23,535 bases of DNA from Gammaproteobacteria bacterium. GTDB lineage: Bacteria > Pseudomonadota > Gammaproteobacteria > Eutrophobiales > Eutrophobiaceae. Where the stretch lies: positions 1 through 23,535 of the forward strand of contig JAAXHV010000135.1 in assembly GCA_012270695.1 (NCBI GenBank), written 5' to 3'. Both the position numbers and the translations under genes were made by a program. How positions within the stretch are numbered: position 1 is the first letter of the stretch; every line of letters begins with the position of its first letter. Under the pieces are notes generated by a model. That model saw only the letters and a program-made list of their open reading frames with translations. It was not told the DNA's origin and searched no databases. Positions 23,090-23,535 of this stretch are shown here, in pieces.

Positions 23090-23535
23090 ATGACAGAAAC
23101 CGTTATCAGTTCAGTAAACAAAGAAGTCGTTATCGGCTTTGAGCGGCCGTTTGTGATCATCGGCGAGCGGATTAACCCGACCGGCCGTAAAATTCTGGCT
23201 GAGGAAATGAAAACAGGCGATTACCGTCGCGTGGCAGCGGATGCCAGCGCCCAGGTTGAGGCCGGCGCCCACATGCTGGACGTAAACGCCGGTATCCCGC
23301 TAGCGGATGAGCCGGCAATTCTGGCGCAGGCGATCAAGCTGGTGCAATCCGTTACCGACGTGCCCTTGTCCATCGATTCTTCCATTGTCGCCGCCCTGGA
23401 ATCCGGCCTGGCCGTTTATCAAGGCAAGGCGCTGGTCAATTCTGTCACCGGCGAAGAAGACCGGCTGGAATCCGTTCTGCCCCTGGTTGCCAGGCACAAT
23501 GCTGCGGTAGTGGCCATCTCCAACGACGAAACCGG
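23090..23535 (+). CDS. methyltetrahydrofolate:corrinoid methyltransferase (MeTr/AcsE-like), partial
   Basis: The frame is open from the ATG at 23090 to the window end (148 codons seen). The pterin-binding (dihydropteroate-synthase-like) TIM barrel is clear: FVIIGERINPTGRK (residues 21-34), AGAHMLDVNAGIP (59-70) with D64 and N66, VPLSIDSS (91-98) with D96, and ALVNSVTGEE (114-123) with N117. These match the methyl-THF-binding domain of MetH and AcsE rather than folP. Here it would pass methyl groups between a corrinoid protein and THF. No Shine-Dalgarno site is seen, because the right arm of the inverted repeat occupies that position. The rest lies outside the window. Confidence 0.9.
   Translation, partial: MTETVISSVNKEVVIGFERPFVIIGERINPTGRKILAEEMKTGDYRRVAADASAQVEAGAHMLDVNAGIPLADEPAILAQAIKLVQSVTDVPLSIDSSIVAALESGLAVYQGKALVNSVTGEEDRLESVLPLVARHNAAVVAISNDET

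Noticed and set aside
23090..23535. Dihydropteroate synthase (folP)
   Set aside because: The GERINPTG, DVNAG and SIDSS set and the MetF/MttB neighbours fit the methyl-THF corrinoid methyltransferase branch of the pterin-binding family.

Overview
This looks like a chromosomal segment from a gammaproteobacterium. The evidence is the 5' end of a gammaproteobacterial-type 16S rRNA gene on the minus strand, and two gene blocks whose order matches what I recall from Pseudomonas: tyrS / M23 peptidase / anmK / erpA / bactofilin / DUF6776-like / argC / hemJ, and thiD / thiE / hemL. The lineage is not obviously Pseudomonas itself, and I cannot name a genus. No insertion sequence, tRNA or CRISPR array was seen, but several short palindromic repeats occur between genes.

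Layout. Bases 1-487 (minus) hold the start of an rRNA operon with its leader (boxA, boxB-like hairpin) and a strong promoter. Bases 488-8534 (minus) form a compact run: ispH, an MpaB/DUF2236 oxygenase, an MMPL/RND transporter, an FAD-dependent oxidase/desaturase-like protein, a LolA-like periplasmic protein and an outer-membrane beta-barrel. Together these could oxidise a lipid and move it to the outer membrane; this is inference. Bases 8691-15252 hold housekeeping genes: tyrS (minus), the M23 peptidase and anmK (plus), then erpA, bactofilin, a membrane coiled-coil protein and argC (minus). Bases 15396-19847 (plus) hold a flavodoxin-family gene with a probable leaderless promoter, a TlpA-like thioredoxin, hemJ, thiD-thiE (4-bp overlap) and hemL.

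Bases 19996-23535 (plus) are the most interesting part. They encode a non-pyrrolysine MttB-superfamily methyltransferase, a cysteine-rich MetV-like protein, a MetF-like methylenetetrahydrofolate reductase, and a methyltetrahydrofolate:corrinoid methyltransferase cut by the window edge. This order suggests a corrinoid-dependent route that takes a methyl group from a quaternary amine, passes it to tetrahydrofolate and oxidises it. The substrate is unknown, and the corrinoid protein and its reactivator would have to lie beyond the window.

Non-coding structure worth noting: two copies of a CACAGAG tandem/inverted repeat (around 15.9 and 18.45 kb), two copies of a GTGAGAAA(A)TCCGGG hairpin (15.3 and 19.98 kb), GGGTCAGA-type elements next to gene ends, and a 22-bp inverted repeat that forms the end of the metF-like gene and runs up to the next start codon.
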